From: Planctomicrobium piriforme
Lineage (GTDB): Bacteria; Planctomycetota; Planctomycetia; Pirellulales; PNKZ01
Assembly (NCBI GenBank): GCA_945877965.1
Contig: CAMCTH010000276.1
Coordinates: 1 to 6,528 of the forward strand
Direction: 5' to 3'
Length of the DNA stretch: 6,528 nucleotides
Each line of letters starts with the position of its first letter. Position 1 is the stretch's first letter. Of the stretch, positions 6,379 through 6,528 are shown piece by piece. The position numbers and the translations under genes were made by a program. The notes beneath the pieces are model-generated. The model was given only the letters and a program-made list of their open reading frames with translations, had not been told where the DNA came from and made no database searches.

Positions 6379-6528
6379 ATGATTGTGGCTGACAACAAAA
6401 CCCAACGACGACAACGGCACGGTTCTGCTTGGTACTGGAAGCAGACCGACTGCTGGTATTTTACGCCGCCTGGGACGAAACGGCGCGAACCGCTCCGAGA
6501 CGAAAACGGCAAGCATGTTCGCGGAGCG
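6379..6528 (+). CDS. Second tyrosine recombinase, N-terminal part (3' end outside window)
   Basis: Fifty codons are open to the window edge. Residues 14-49 (HGSAWYWKQTDCWYF and onward to DENGKHVRG) align without gaps to residues 12-47 of the preceding recombinase, with 26 of 36 identical. It is thus a paralogue of the same integrase subfamily; the catalytic domain is not in view, so activity cannot be judged. ATG at 6379 is the first start, but GTG at 6385 fits the GAGGA at 6374-6378 better. The gene begins 14 bp after the stop of the first recombinase in the same direction, so the two are probably co-expressed. The N-terminal residues before the shared block (MIVADNKTQRRQR) are unrelated in sequence to copy 1 apart from being basic. 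Confidence 0.85.
   Translation, partial: MIVADNKTQRRQRHGSAWYWKQTDCWYFTPPGTKRREPLRDENGKHVRGA
6434..6458 (+). repeat. 25-bp direct repeat, copy 2
   Basis: Identical to 5208-5232 and in the same codon phase of the second recombinase. The flanks diverge immediately on both sides at synonymous or non-synonymous positions. Confidence 0.85.

Overview
The window looks like a piece of a Planctomycetes genome, probably a Pirellulales-like member of high GC content. The basis is the gene set: a Tat-type DUF1501 protein, a secreted SGNH hydrolase, a secreted arylsulfatase-type sulfatase and a metal-dependent amidohydrolase. This family-level mix is characteristic of that phylum. The exact genus cannot be read from the sequence.

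Layout. (1) Positions 1-735 hold the 3' part of an amidohydrolase that enters from the left edge. (2) After a 173-bp gap comes a + strand cluster: the DUF1501 gene (909-2324), an SGNH/GDSL hydrolase with a signal peptide (2387-3226), and a short stub at 3266-3349. The stub has an excellent ribosome binding site and a signal peptide but stops after 27 codons. It looks like the beginning of a third exported protein whose remainder is missing. (3) A convergent sulfatase (3390-5039, - strand) ends 40 bp from the stub. (4) A short divergent control region (about 5040-5158) contains two hairpins and a good sigma70-like promoter for the sulfatase. (5) A complete tyrosine recombinase (5159-6364) is followed 14 bp later by the start of a second, paralogous recombinase that runs off the right edge.

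Interpretation. The left half is a normal planctomycetal catabolic/export cluster. The exported enzymes plausibly act on substituted, for example acetylated, carbohydrates, but the substrate is not visible. The right half has the look of an accessory or mobile segment: tandem integrase-type recombinases, a sulfatase facing the other way as possible cargo, a truncated gene at the boundary, and an AT-rich patch (about 39% GC over 4861-4980) at the sulfatase 5' end. The tandem recombinases are the most unusual element. They share a nearly identical N-terminal block, including 25 identical bases, and the complete copy has substitutions at two positions of the usual active-site signature. Element ends, attachment sites and the full length of the second recombinase lie outside the window or are not recognisable here.
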